Positions 8,751 to 15,973 of a stretch of 64,000 bases of DNA are shown in pieces (the first letter of the stretch is position 1; the number at the start of each line of letters is the position of its first letter). Position numbers and translations under genes: made by a program. The notes under the pieces are model-generated. The model saw only the letters and a list, made by a program, of their open reading frames with translations. It did not search any database and was not told the DNA's origin. Origin of the DNA: Candidatus Merdivicinus intestinigallinarum (GTDB lineage Bacteria > Bacillota > Clostridia > Oscillospirales > Ruminococcaceae); NCBI GenBank assembly GCA_018713335.1, contig DVOW01000050.1:1-64000 (forward strand), read 5' to 3'.

Positions 8751-10931
8751 TTATGGATTCATGGAAACCTCTATCTGATATGTCCCCGAGTCTACCGTTT
8801 GGCAGGTATAAGGGGTAATAATTTCCGCTTTGCAGCCCAAAGGTACATGAACTGTGAGCACCCATTGTTCCCGGTCTTTTCTCCATCCGGAGTAGATTTC
8901 CCCAAACTGCGTTTGGAAAGACGCTTCCACCCAATCAAACCGTTGGTCAAATAAGGGCGCAATACGTATTTGCGCATATCCCGGCTCAAGGGGCTGGATC
9001 CCGCAAAGCTTGGAGTAAAGGAAGTCCGCAACCGATCCGTAGGCATAATGGTTAAAGGAATTCATGTCCGGACTCCACATGCTTCCATCCGGCTTTAGTC
9101 CGTCCCAATGCTCCCAGATAGTGGTTGCGCCCATTTTTACAGGATACAGCCAGGAAGGATATTCCTCCTGCAGCAGCAGGGAGATCGCAAGCTCCGGATA
9201 GCCATGCTCTGCTAAGGCGTAAAGGATACAGGGGGTTCCAACAAATCCAGTTTGTAGATGGCAGTGATTCTGAGTTATAAGCTCCGCCAGCCGCGCTGCA
9301 AAAACGGCAGCGGCCGGTTCCTCTGCAAGGCCGGTATCAAGGACAAGGGCATAAGCGGTTTGAGTATCGCTGGTGAGGCGGTTCCCCCTTTGGTAGGTAT
9401 GGAAAAATGCACTGCGAATAGCTTCTGTCAGGCGGTGGTACTCGCTCATATCCTTGCCAAGCGCTTCACCTGCTTTGCATAAAAGGGAAGCAGAACGATA
9501 AAAATATGCGGTTGCAATGAGGTATGGGTCCGTTCTGCCAGTATAAGAGCATTCTTCCGCGTCAAGGCCAAGCCAGTCTCCATAATGTTCCCCAGTATTC
9601 CAAAGTGCCTCTTCAGTCCCTTGAGCACGAATATAATCTACCCATTTTTTCATACTATCAAATTGCTCTAACAAAACTTGCGGATCGCCGTAAGTCTCAT
9701 AAAGTTGCCAGGGACAAATAACAGCTGCATCTCCCCAAGCGGCAGGCGCTTCATCTTCTGGTGCCAAGCAGTTGGGAATAATCCTTGGAATCGCGCCGGA
9801 AGGCTGCTGCTGACTTTTTAAATCATGCAGCCATTTTCGGAAAAATGGCAGTATATTAAAATTTAGGGACGCTGCACGGCAAAAAACTTGTGCATCCCCA
9901 GTCCAACCCATTCGTTCATCCCGCTGCGGGCAATCCGTGGGGATATCCAGAAAATTCCCACGCTGCCCCCAAAGAACATTTTGATAAAGGGAATTTACAA
10001 GCGGGTTTGAGCAGGCAAAGTATCCTGTTCGTTTCATATCCGAATGAACAACGACTGCCTGAAAATTTTTTAACTGAGGTTCACCAGGCCAGCTATCCAG
10101 TCGAACATAGCGGAATCCCTGGAAGGAAAAATGCGGTTGGTAAGCTTCTTCACCTCCCCGGCAAAAGTAATGAATAATACTTTGGGCTGAACGGTAATTT
10201 TCCGTATAAAAATTTCCGTCCTTGTCCAGTACCTCGGCAAAGGAAAGCCGGACCTCCTCTCCAACGTTGGCTGTAACTGTAAATCGGACATAACCGGTCA
10301 AATTCTGTCCAAAATCCAACACTGCTTCTCCTTTCGGCGTACGGAAAAGAGCAATGGGACACAGAACCTGCTGTTCCCGAACGGGAGGTCCTTCTTGTGG
10401 AACCAAAATTTCTGTACCAGCTGGTAAAACCTCAGCTGAAAACCATTTTGAAAAGTTAATCCGCGCATCGTAGACCTCCCCATCATAAATGTCACTAAAC
10501 TTCACAGGTCCTTCTGCAACTTTCCAACTTCCGTCAGTTACAAAAACTTCATCCGTTCCATCGGCATACCGAACAAACAAAGCGGCAATGACAGAAGGAC
10601 AACGATCCTGATAGATATGATGGGTTAAGCGCCCGCCATACCACCCCTTACCCGCATGAAGGGCCAAATGAAAACTGCTGCCTGTAAGGAACGCAGTCAC
10701 ATCATACTCCTGAAACTGGATCCGGCTATGATAATTGGTCCATCCAGGGGCAAAAAGGTCTTTGCTGACAGGCACACTATTGATAAACACTTCATAAATG
10801 CCTTTCGCGCTTACCTGTAAAAATGCTTCTCTCACACGCCCCCGAAGCGAATAAGCTTTGCGAAAAATCGGGCAAATTTCTCCGAAGCTCTGCGGCGCTG
10901 CAATCCAACGCGCATGGTCAATCCATCTCAT
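8751..10931 (-). CDS. Alpha-L-rhamnosidase, GH78
   Basis: The 726-residue enzyme has the GH78 layout: N-terminal beta-sandwich domains (with APGWTNYHSR and LHAGKGWYGG), the DFGQNLTGYV segment at about 206-215, and an (alpha/alpha)6 catalytic domain. DCPQRDERMGWTGDAQ (333-348) holds the carboxylates that serve as general acid region in the family, and IWEHWDG holds the second catalytic acid. A C-terminal beta domain ends the protein. It releases terminal rhamnose from glycosides or rhamnogalacturonan fragments. There is no signal peptide, so it is cytoplasmic and acts on imported oligosaccharides. ATG 10931 follows AAGGGAG. It is 20 bp downstream of the permease gene. Confidence 0.93.
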   Translation of the reverse strand: MRWIDHARWIAAPQSFGEICPIFRKAYSLRGRVREAFLQVSAKGIYEVFINSVPVSKDLFAPGWTNYHSRIQFQEYDVTAFLTGSSFHLALHAGKGWYGGRLTHHIYQDRCPSVIAALFVRYADGTDEVFVTDGSWKVAEGPVKFSDIYDGEVYDARINFSKWFSAEVLPAGTEILVPQEGPPVREQQVLCPIALFRTPKGEAVLDFGQNLTGYVRFTVTANVGEEVRLSFAEVLDKDGNFYTENYRSAQSIIHYFCRGGEEAYQPHFSFQGFRYVRLDSWPGEPQLKNFQAVVVHSDMKRTGYFACSNPLVNSLYQNVLWGQRGNFLDIPTDCPQRDERMGWTGDAQVFCRAASLNFNILPFFRKWLHDLKSQQQPSGAIPRIIPNCLAPEDEAPAAWGDAAVICPWQLYETYGDPQVLLEQFDSMKKWVDYIRAQGTEEALWNTGEHYGDWLGLDAEECSYTGRTDPYLIATAYFYRSASLLCKAGEALGKDMSEYHRLTEAIRSAFFHTYQRGNRLTSDTQTAYALVLDTGLAEEPAAAVFAARLAELITQNHCHLQTGFVGTPCILYALAEHGYPELAISLLLQEEYPSWLYPVKMGATTIWEHWDGLKPDGSMWSPDMNSFNHYAYGSVADFLYSKLCGIQPLEPGYAQIRIAPLFDQRFDWVEASFQTQFGEIYSGWRKDREQWVLTVHVPLGCKAEIITPYTCQTVDSGTYQIEVSMNP

Positions 10932-10950
10932 AATGACTCCCTTCCTTCCA

Positions 10951-11826
10951 TTATCCTTTGACAGCGCCCACTGTAATTCCCTTGGTAAAATACTTTTGTA
11001 AAAATGGATAGATTGCCAGGATCGGCAGCATTGTTAAAAACAGCTGCGCGGATTTGAGCGTTTTGATATTTGTCAGGGCATTTTCAATGGCTTCAGTGGA
11101 GTTTGTTATATCGCGATTGGCAATAATATTATACATATAAGTTTGCAGCGGATAATTGGCTGAGTTTTCCATATAGATCATTCCGTCAAACCAGGCATTC
11201 CAATGTCCTAAAAAGCTAAATAAAATAATAGTTGCCAATACCGGCTTGGAAAGGGGAAGAATCATTTTTAGAAAGCACTGGAAATAAGAGGCTCCGTCAA
11301 TGAAAGCTGCTTCCTCGATTTCCCTCGGCAGCTGCCGGATGAAATTCATCGTCAGTATTACGTTGTAGATCGGCACGGCGCCAGGCAGAACCAGCGCCCA
11401 TATGCTGTTTAAAAGATGCAGATCCTTGATGAGCATATACGTTGGGACCAAGCCGCCGTTAAAGATCATGGCAAACATCAAAAACCAGACGTAGTACCGC
11501 CGCGCCTTAAATTCGCCGGGATACTTGGAAAGCGGATAGGCCATCAAGGCGGTTAAAACAGTATTGACCGTCACACCCAGCACCACCCGCTTGATCGAAA
11601 CGCCGAAAGCAGTCCAATAGGCGGACCGCTTCACAACAGACGCATAAGAGGCGAAAGTAAAATCAACCGGCCAAAGGACGACTTCATTTGCTGCCGCCGC
11701 TGCTTGCCCGCTCAATGAAATAGCAAGGATGTGAAGGATCGGAAAAACACAGATCAGCGCCAATCCGGCCAAAAGCAGGGCATTGATGGCCGAAAAGATA
11801 CGGTAAGAAATGGAAACCTTTTTCAT
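10951..11826 (-). CDS. Carbohydrate ABC transporter permease, LplC/YtcP type
   Basis: The 291-residue permease has six predicted membrane helices and the cytoplasmic EAA loop EEAAFIDGASYFQCFLKMILPLSKP at about residues 171-195. The N-terminal and C-terminal signatures (FPILHILAISLS and QKYFTKGITVGAVKG) are those of the CUT1 subfamily that imports oligosaccharides and pairs with large binding lipoproteins. No ATPase gene is present in the operon, which is normal for this group because a shared MsmX-like ATPase is used; that point is known family behaviour rather than seen here. The Shine-Dalgarno site GAAAGGAG precedes ATG 11826. Confidence 0.93.
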   Translation of the reverse strand: MKKVSISYRIFSAINALLLAGLALICVFPILHILAISLSGQAAAAANEVVLWPVDFTFASYASVVKRSAYWTAFGVSIKRVVLGVTVNTVLTALMAYPLSKYPGEFKARRYYVWFLMFAMIFNGGLVPTYMLIKDLHLLNSIWALVLPGAVPIYNVILTMNFIRQLPREIEEAAFIDGASYFQCFLKMILPLSKPVLATIILFSFLGHWNAWFDGMIYMENSANYPLQTYMYNIIANRDITNSTEAIENALTNIKTLKSAQLFLTMLPILAIYPFLQKYFTKGITVGAVKG

Positions 11827-11844
11827 ACGCTTCTCCTTTCCGCC

Positions 11845-12753
11845 TTAAAAAACCGTATAGTCCGAATATTTGTTGGCAAGGGCATAGCTTGTTGTAATGA
11901 GAATAAAGGTGACAACGGACTTGAGCAGTCCAACCGCAGTGCCGAGGCTGTAATTCGCTTCCACCATCGAGATGCGATAGACAAATGTGTCAATGATGTC
12001 GGCGCTCTCATAAACAAGGGGACTGTAAAGATTGAAGATCTGGTCGAAACCCGCATTTAAAACATTCCCCATATTCAAAATCATAAGCAGCATAATGATT
12101 GGGGCGATGCTGGGCAGGGTGATATGAAGCGTTTGCTTCCAGCGGTTGGCGCCGTCGATGATGGCCGATTCATACAGCGCGCTGTCCACTCCCGTGATTG
12201 CCGCCAAGTAGACAACTGTTCCATATCCAAAGTTTTTCCACACATCTGTGAGAACCAGCATGCCGGTAAAATAACGGTTGTCCCCCAGAAAAAAGATTGG
12301 TTCACACCCAAACAGCCCTAAAAACTGGTTGATAATCCCATCCCGGGCAAAAAGGTCAATGATGATGCCAGCAAGGATTACCCAAGAAATAAAATACGGC
12401 AGATAGACAATCGTCTGAACAGCTCTTTTAAATCCGGCTGCCCGTACTTCGTTTAGCATAAGCGCCACGATGATCGGCACTGGGAAATTACAGATCATTT
12501 TTAAGATCGCAATGCGCAGGGTGTTCCACAAGATCTGCCCAGTATCCGGCAGCATGAACATATAGCGGAAATTATCCAACCCGACCCAGGGAGACCGCCA
12601 AATTCCAAGCCCGGGGTAAAAATCTTTAAATGCAATGACAATACCTGCAATGGGAATGTAGCTGAATATAAAAATCAACAGTACGCCAGGCAGCAGCATC
12701 AAATGAAGCTGCCAGCCCATTTTCCGGCTTTTTGTATACGCCGCGCTGGACAT
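11845..12753 (-). CDS. Carbohydrate ABC transporter permease, LplB type
   Basis: The 302-residue permease has an N-terminal membrane helix (LMLLPGVLLIFIFSYIPIAG), five further helices and the EAA loop YESAIIDGANRWKQTLHITLP at about 193-214. It forms a heterodimer with the following LplC-type permease. The gene is 18 bp upstream of that permease and 60 bp downstream of the binding protein. Together they make a CUT1 importer, most likely for a rhamnose-containing oligosaccharide, judging from the GH78 gene in the operon. Confidence 0.93.
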   Translation of the reverse strand: MSSAAYTKSRKMGWQLHLMLLPGVLLIFIFSYIPIAGIVIAFKDFYPGLGIWRSPWVGLDNFRYMFMLPDTGQILWNTLRIAILKMICNFPVPIIVALMLNEVRAAGFKRAVQTIVYLPYFISWVILAGIIIDLFARDGIINQFLGLFGCEPIFFLGDNRYFTGMLVLTDVWKNFGYGTVVYLAAITGVDSALYESAIIDGANRWKQTLHITLPSIAPIIMLLMILNMGNVLNAGFDQIFNLYSPLVYESADIIDTFVYRISMVEANYSLGTAVGLLKSVVTFILITTSYALANKYSDYTVF

Positions 12754-12813
12754 AATATCGCCGCCTTCCTGAAAAGATAGCCGCGCAGGAGCTTACTGCG
12801 CGGCCGCCGTACG

Positions 12814-14472
12814 TCACTCTGCCATGTATTCCTGGATTTCTTTCGCAATGTCGTCCGCACCCATGGAACGGTATCGCTCAACAAAGCTGTCAAATTCATC
12901 CAGCGGTTTTTCTCCCATAATAATGCTGATATATGTTGTTAAGTATTCCTTGTCTAAAAGCGACTGCACTTTTACAGCGGTTTCGGTAGGGGCGCCGGTA
13001 TAGTCATTGTAGTGAAGATTTTCAAAATCTCCCAGGACCGGATAAGCCTCCAGATACGTTGTTTTCCAAGCCCACTGCATCTCAGGCGGAAGCTCCGTGC
13101 TGATTACGTTTTGATAATCCTGATCCTTTCCAAAAACAGTCGGCTCTCCGTTGTCGATAGCCTCTTGGAAAATAGGTCCCCAATTGATATTGCCCGCCAT
13201 TGTAAACGGCATCATGCCGTTTACAGCAACGCTCTGGTATTTGGGGTCGGCGGCGATAGCCTGATATCCCTTGGCAAAATCAGTGTCCTCACCCACCAGC
13301 CAAGGCGCTCCATAGCCGTCGCACAGATGGTTCATCATCACAACCGCGGCCTCCGGATGCTCAAAGCCTTTCCGGACATAAATATAGCCTGCTGTATTCA
13401 GATCCACTGGCGCGAGATACGGCGTGTCCAGCGTTTCGGAGGGAGGCACTGCCACAGCCGTCCAATCGGCTCCCTCCACATTGGCAACACAGTCCTTCAA
13501 TTCATTAAGGGGCCACCAGAAAAAGCCGATATACATGCCTATTTTTCCGGCTGCTACCATTTCTGCGGATTTTGCTTCTTCTTTTACCGCAAATTCCGGA
13601 TCAATCCCGCCTGCGGCGTAAAGCTCCCGCAGTGCCTGGAGCCCTTCCTTATTGCGGGGGTCCGTGCATCCAGCGGAATAGGAGCCGTCCTCGTTCCGGT
13701 TCCATTGCTTGGTATAAGCACCCCAGGAAGCCAGGATGTAGGGGAGCTTAGAAAGATCCTTATCCATTTGGAGGCCGTATGTATCGGCAACGCCGTTACC
13801 ATCGGGGTCCTGGGTGGCAAACGCTTCCGCAATTTCAAACATTTCCTCAACCGTTTTCGGCTCGCTTAAGCCAAGCTTTTCAAGCCAGTCGGAACGAATG
13901 AACAGTATCGGGATAAGGTCCGCTACGGTATTGGCTCGCGGAATCGCCATATAGCGGCCGTCCTTCAAGGTCGGCGCGAAAAGGGCGTTGTCCGACTGAC
14001 CCGTTACCTCTTTCAGGTTGTCAGAAGCCCAGGTATTATAAATATCTGTCATGTCTTCGATCATATCGTTATTGATCAAGGTGCGCAGCATGGTGGCGTC
14101 AACACTGGCCATATCCGGAATATCGTTGGTGGCGATTGCCATCTGCATTTTTTCCTTCATCGCGTTTGCCGGGGCCTGGATAATATTATTAAAGTGAATG
14201 CCCATAGTATCTTCAAAAAGATCATACATATCGTTATGCTGGTAATCTTCTCCTTCCGGAAACTCAAAATTACCTTCGCTCATAGCGATATTAATTGTCA
14301 GCACCGGGTCATATTTCATCATAGGATCGACCGGCATATCCGCACTCGCGTTGGAACTGGGAGAAGGCGAGTCCGAAGAAGCTGGGGACCCCTGGCTGCA
14401 GGATATGGCAGTTAGAGAAGCCAAAATCGCGCAAAGAATGAAACAGATTCCTTGTTTAAATTGATGTTTCAT
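12814..14472 (-). CDS. Extracellular solute-binding lipoprotein of the rhamnoside importer
   Basis: The 552-residue protein has a lipoprotein signal peptide with lipobox LTAISC and Cys25 as the lipidation site, then a Ser/Pro-rich linker and a large type-1 binding fold (LplA/YtcQ class) that is longer than classical MalE proteins. It captures the oligosaccharide outside the membrane and delivers it to the two permeases. I chose ATG 14472 because AAAAGGAG is well placed before it and the signal peptide starts there; an upstream in-frame start at 14499 adds only nine residues. It is the first gene of the operon, downstream of the promoter near 14546. Confidence 0.93.
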   Translation of the reverse strand: MKHQFKQGICFILCAILASLTAISCSQGSPASSDSPSPSSNASADMPVDPMMKYDPVLTINIAMSEGNFEFPEGEDYQHNDMYDLFEDTMGIHFNNIIQAPANAMKEKMQMAIATNDIPDMASVDATMLRTLINNDMIEDMTDIYNTWASDNLKEVTGQSDNALFAPTLKDGRYMAIPRANTVADLIPILFIRSDWLEKLGLSEPKTVEEMFEIAEAFATQDPDGNGVADTYGLQMDKDLSKLPYILASWGAYTKQWNRNEDGSYSAGCTDPRNKEGLQALRELYAAGGIDPEFAVKEEAKSAEMVAAGKIGMYIGFFWWPLNELKDCVANVEGADWTAVAVPPSETLDTPYLAPVDLNTAGYIYVRKGFEHPEAAVVMMNHLCDGYGAPWLVGEDTDFAKGYQAIAADPKYQSVAVNGMMPFTMAGNINWGPIFQEAIDNGEPTVFGKDQDYQNVISTELPPEMQWAWKTTYLEAYPVLGDFENLHYNDYTGAPTETAVKVQSLLDKEYLTTYISIIMGEKPLDEFDSFVERYRSMGADDIAKEIQEYMAE

Positions 14473-14545
14473 ACTGAACTCCTTTTCCGTAAAATCCAAA
14501 AACGTTCTGGAAAATTGGACGGCCGTTCCACTTTCTCTAATGTCA

Positions 14546-14551
14546 ATTATA
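14546..14551 (-). promoter_or_regulatory. Extended -10 element of the rhamnoside operon promoter
   Basis: On the minus strand TGTTATAAT gives an extended -10 with TATAAT at 14551-14546, about 75 bp before the start of the binding protein. No good -35 is visible, which fits an activator-dependent promoter controlled by the operon's own response regulator; that is inference. The gap 14473-14811 otherwise holds only the sRNA candidate described separately. Confidence 0.55.
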
Positions 14552-14644
14552 ACAGAATTATCAGATAAAATGTAGAAAAAAATTTTGATTTTATGATAAA
14601 ATCTTTACATTTCATTGAAATAAATATGTTATCTTGCTTCGATT

Positions 14645-14673
14645 TTGATATGTATTTACCGAAAATGTATAAT
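14645..14673 (+). promoter_or_regulatory. Consensus promoter with no downstream plus-strand gene
   Basis: TTGATA and perfect TATAAT separated by exactly 17 bp, inside a gap between two minus-strand operons. Confidence 0.55.
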
Positions 14674-14679
14674 AAAACA

Positions 14680-14794
14680 AAGAGATTGATTCTTTGTGAG
14701 CTCTTGGAACAAGAAGGAGCAGCGAGGCCGTTTTCTCCCCAAAAGCCTGTAAAATCAAAACAGGCCGCCGGAAAACCGACAGCCTGTTTTTCTT
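14680..14794 (+). ncRNA. Candidate small RNA (promoter, structured body, terminator, no clear ORF)
   Basis: A plus-strand promoter, TTGATA (14645-14650), 17 bp, TATAAT (14668-14673), predicts a start near 14680. The transcript would begin in a 7-bp hairpin ACAAAGA (14677-14683) / TCTTTGT (14691-14697), then a small CTTG/CAAG hairpin at about 14703-14713, and end at an intrinsic terminator at 14757-14794. The length is about 110 nt. No ribosome site or convincing peptide is seen. It is convergent with the exporter gene ending at 14812 and divergent from the rhamnoside promoter. Function unknown. Confidence 0.45.
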
Positions 14795-14795
14795 T
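14757..14795. terminator. Bidirectional terminator
   Basis: AAAACAGGC (14757-14765) pairs with GCCTGTTTT (14782-14790), with an inner CGG-AAAA-CCG hairpin. Plus-strand readout gives TTTTTCTTT; minus-strand readout gives TTTTGATTTT. It serves the minus-strand exporter gene and, probably, the plus-strand sRNA candidate. Confidence 0.75.
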
Positions 14796-14811
14796 ACCGA
14801 TCGATACGATT

Positions 14812-15936
14812 TTATGCTTCTGCATCCTGTTGGATGTTTTCTTCCTCCCGCTTTTTCACGTCCTTTTTCAGCACCTGGTAGATGACCGACGTGACGGGGA
14901 CAGCCAGCAGCATCCCCCAGATGCCGAACAAGCCGCCGCCCACTGTGATCCCCAGCAGCACCCAAAGCCCCGGCAGGCCGATTTTCCGGCCCACCACCTT
15001 GGGGTAAATGACGTTCCCTTCCACCTGCTGGAGGACGATGAGGAAGACCAGGAAGATCAGCGCCTTCACCGGCGAGATGAACAGCAGCAGGACGACCCCA
15101 ACCGCCCCGCCGATATACGCCCCCAGCATGGGGATCAGGGCCGTAACCGCAATGACGGTGCTGATGAGGGCGGCGTAATCCAGCCTCAGGAGACTCATCC
15201 CAATAAAACAGAGAACGCCTAAAATCACCGCTTCCTTGCATTGGCCGGCCACATAATCCCCAAACACCTGGGCCACAATGCGGTAGAGCCTGCCAAAAAA
15301 GGCGTGGGCCCGGTTTGGCAGGTAAACTTTTAAAGTGCGCCGTAGCTGCATCAAAAGCCGGTCTTTGCCGCTTAGCAGGTACACCGACAGGATAATGGAA
15401 ATAAAGGCAGTGACGACCCCGGAAATAAAGCCCCCCGTTACCTCTACGATCTGGGGAATCATCTCATTGATAAAGCTGGACAGTGTCCCCAGATACTGGC
15501 TGACTGTGTTGATAAAATCGCTTAAATCCACTGGCGGGAGGCCAAAGGTTTCCGTGAACCCGTTGAGCATTGCCTGGGCTTCCAGCAGGTACTGGTTAAC
15601 GCTCGCCGCAAACAGCTGCAAGTTCCGGATCAGCTCCGGCACCACCATGCAGATGAGCAGGATAATAGCGCCGAAAGCCAGCAGGTAAACGGTGACCACC
15701 GCTAAAATCTGGGCCGTCCTGGGCTTCAGGCGGCACTTTTCCCGATAGAGCCGGTTCAGCCACTCATAGGGGCGGTTCAAAACAAAAGCAATGATGATAC
15801 CCACAAAAAGCGGCGTCAGCAGCCGCAGGAAAACGCCGATCCCGCCCAGGATAGTTTCAAAATGCACCACCACCAGCACCAGTCCAATGGTAAAGGAGAT
15901 CAGCAGCAGATAGGTTTTCAGGGTTTTCTTTTCCAT
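14812..15936 (-). CDS. AI-2E family transporter (YdbI/TqsA-like)
   Basis: The 374-residue integral membrane protein has about eight hydrophobic helices. The family pattern is clear: an N-terminal pair (LRLLTPLFVGIIIAFVLNRPYEWL), a long soluble middle, and the C-terminal block LIPMLGAYIGGAVGVVLL, QQVEGNVIYPKVVGRKIGLPGLWVLLGI. Members export small molecules or ions; AI-2 export is shown only for TqsA, so the substrate here is open. ATG 15936 has AAGGAG at good spacing; an upstream in-frame start at 15954 is less likely. It is 37 bp downstream of the P-type ATPase, so the two may be co-transcribed. Confidence 0.9.
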   Translation of the reverse strand: MEKKTLKTYLLLISFTIGLVLVVVHFETILGGIGVFLRLLTPLFVGIIIAFVLNRPYEWLNRLYREKCRLKPRTAQILAVVTVYLLAFGAIILLICMVVPELIRNLQLFAASVNQYLLEAQAMLNGFTETFGLPPVDLSDFINTVSQYLGTLSSFINEMIPQIVEVTGGFISGVVTAFISIILSVYLLSGKDRLLMQLRRTLKVYLPNRAHAFFGRLYRIVAQVFGDYVAGQCKEAVILGVLCFIGMSLLRLDYAALISTVIAVTALIPMLGAYIGGAVGVVLLLFISPVKALIFLVFLIVLQQVEGNVIYPKVVGRKIGLPGLWVLLGITVGGGLFGIWGMLLAVPVTSVIYQVLKKDVKKREEENIQQDAEA

Positions 15937-15973
15937 GAAATTTCTCCTTTCCATTGGCCGTCAGGCGCAGTGT

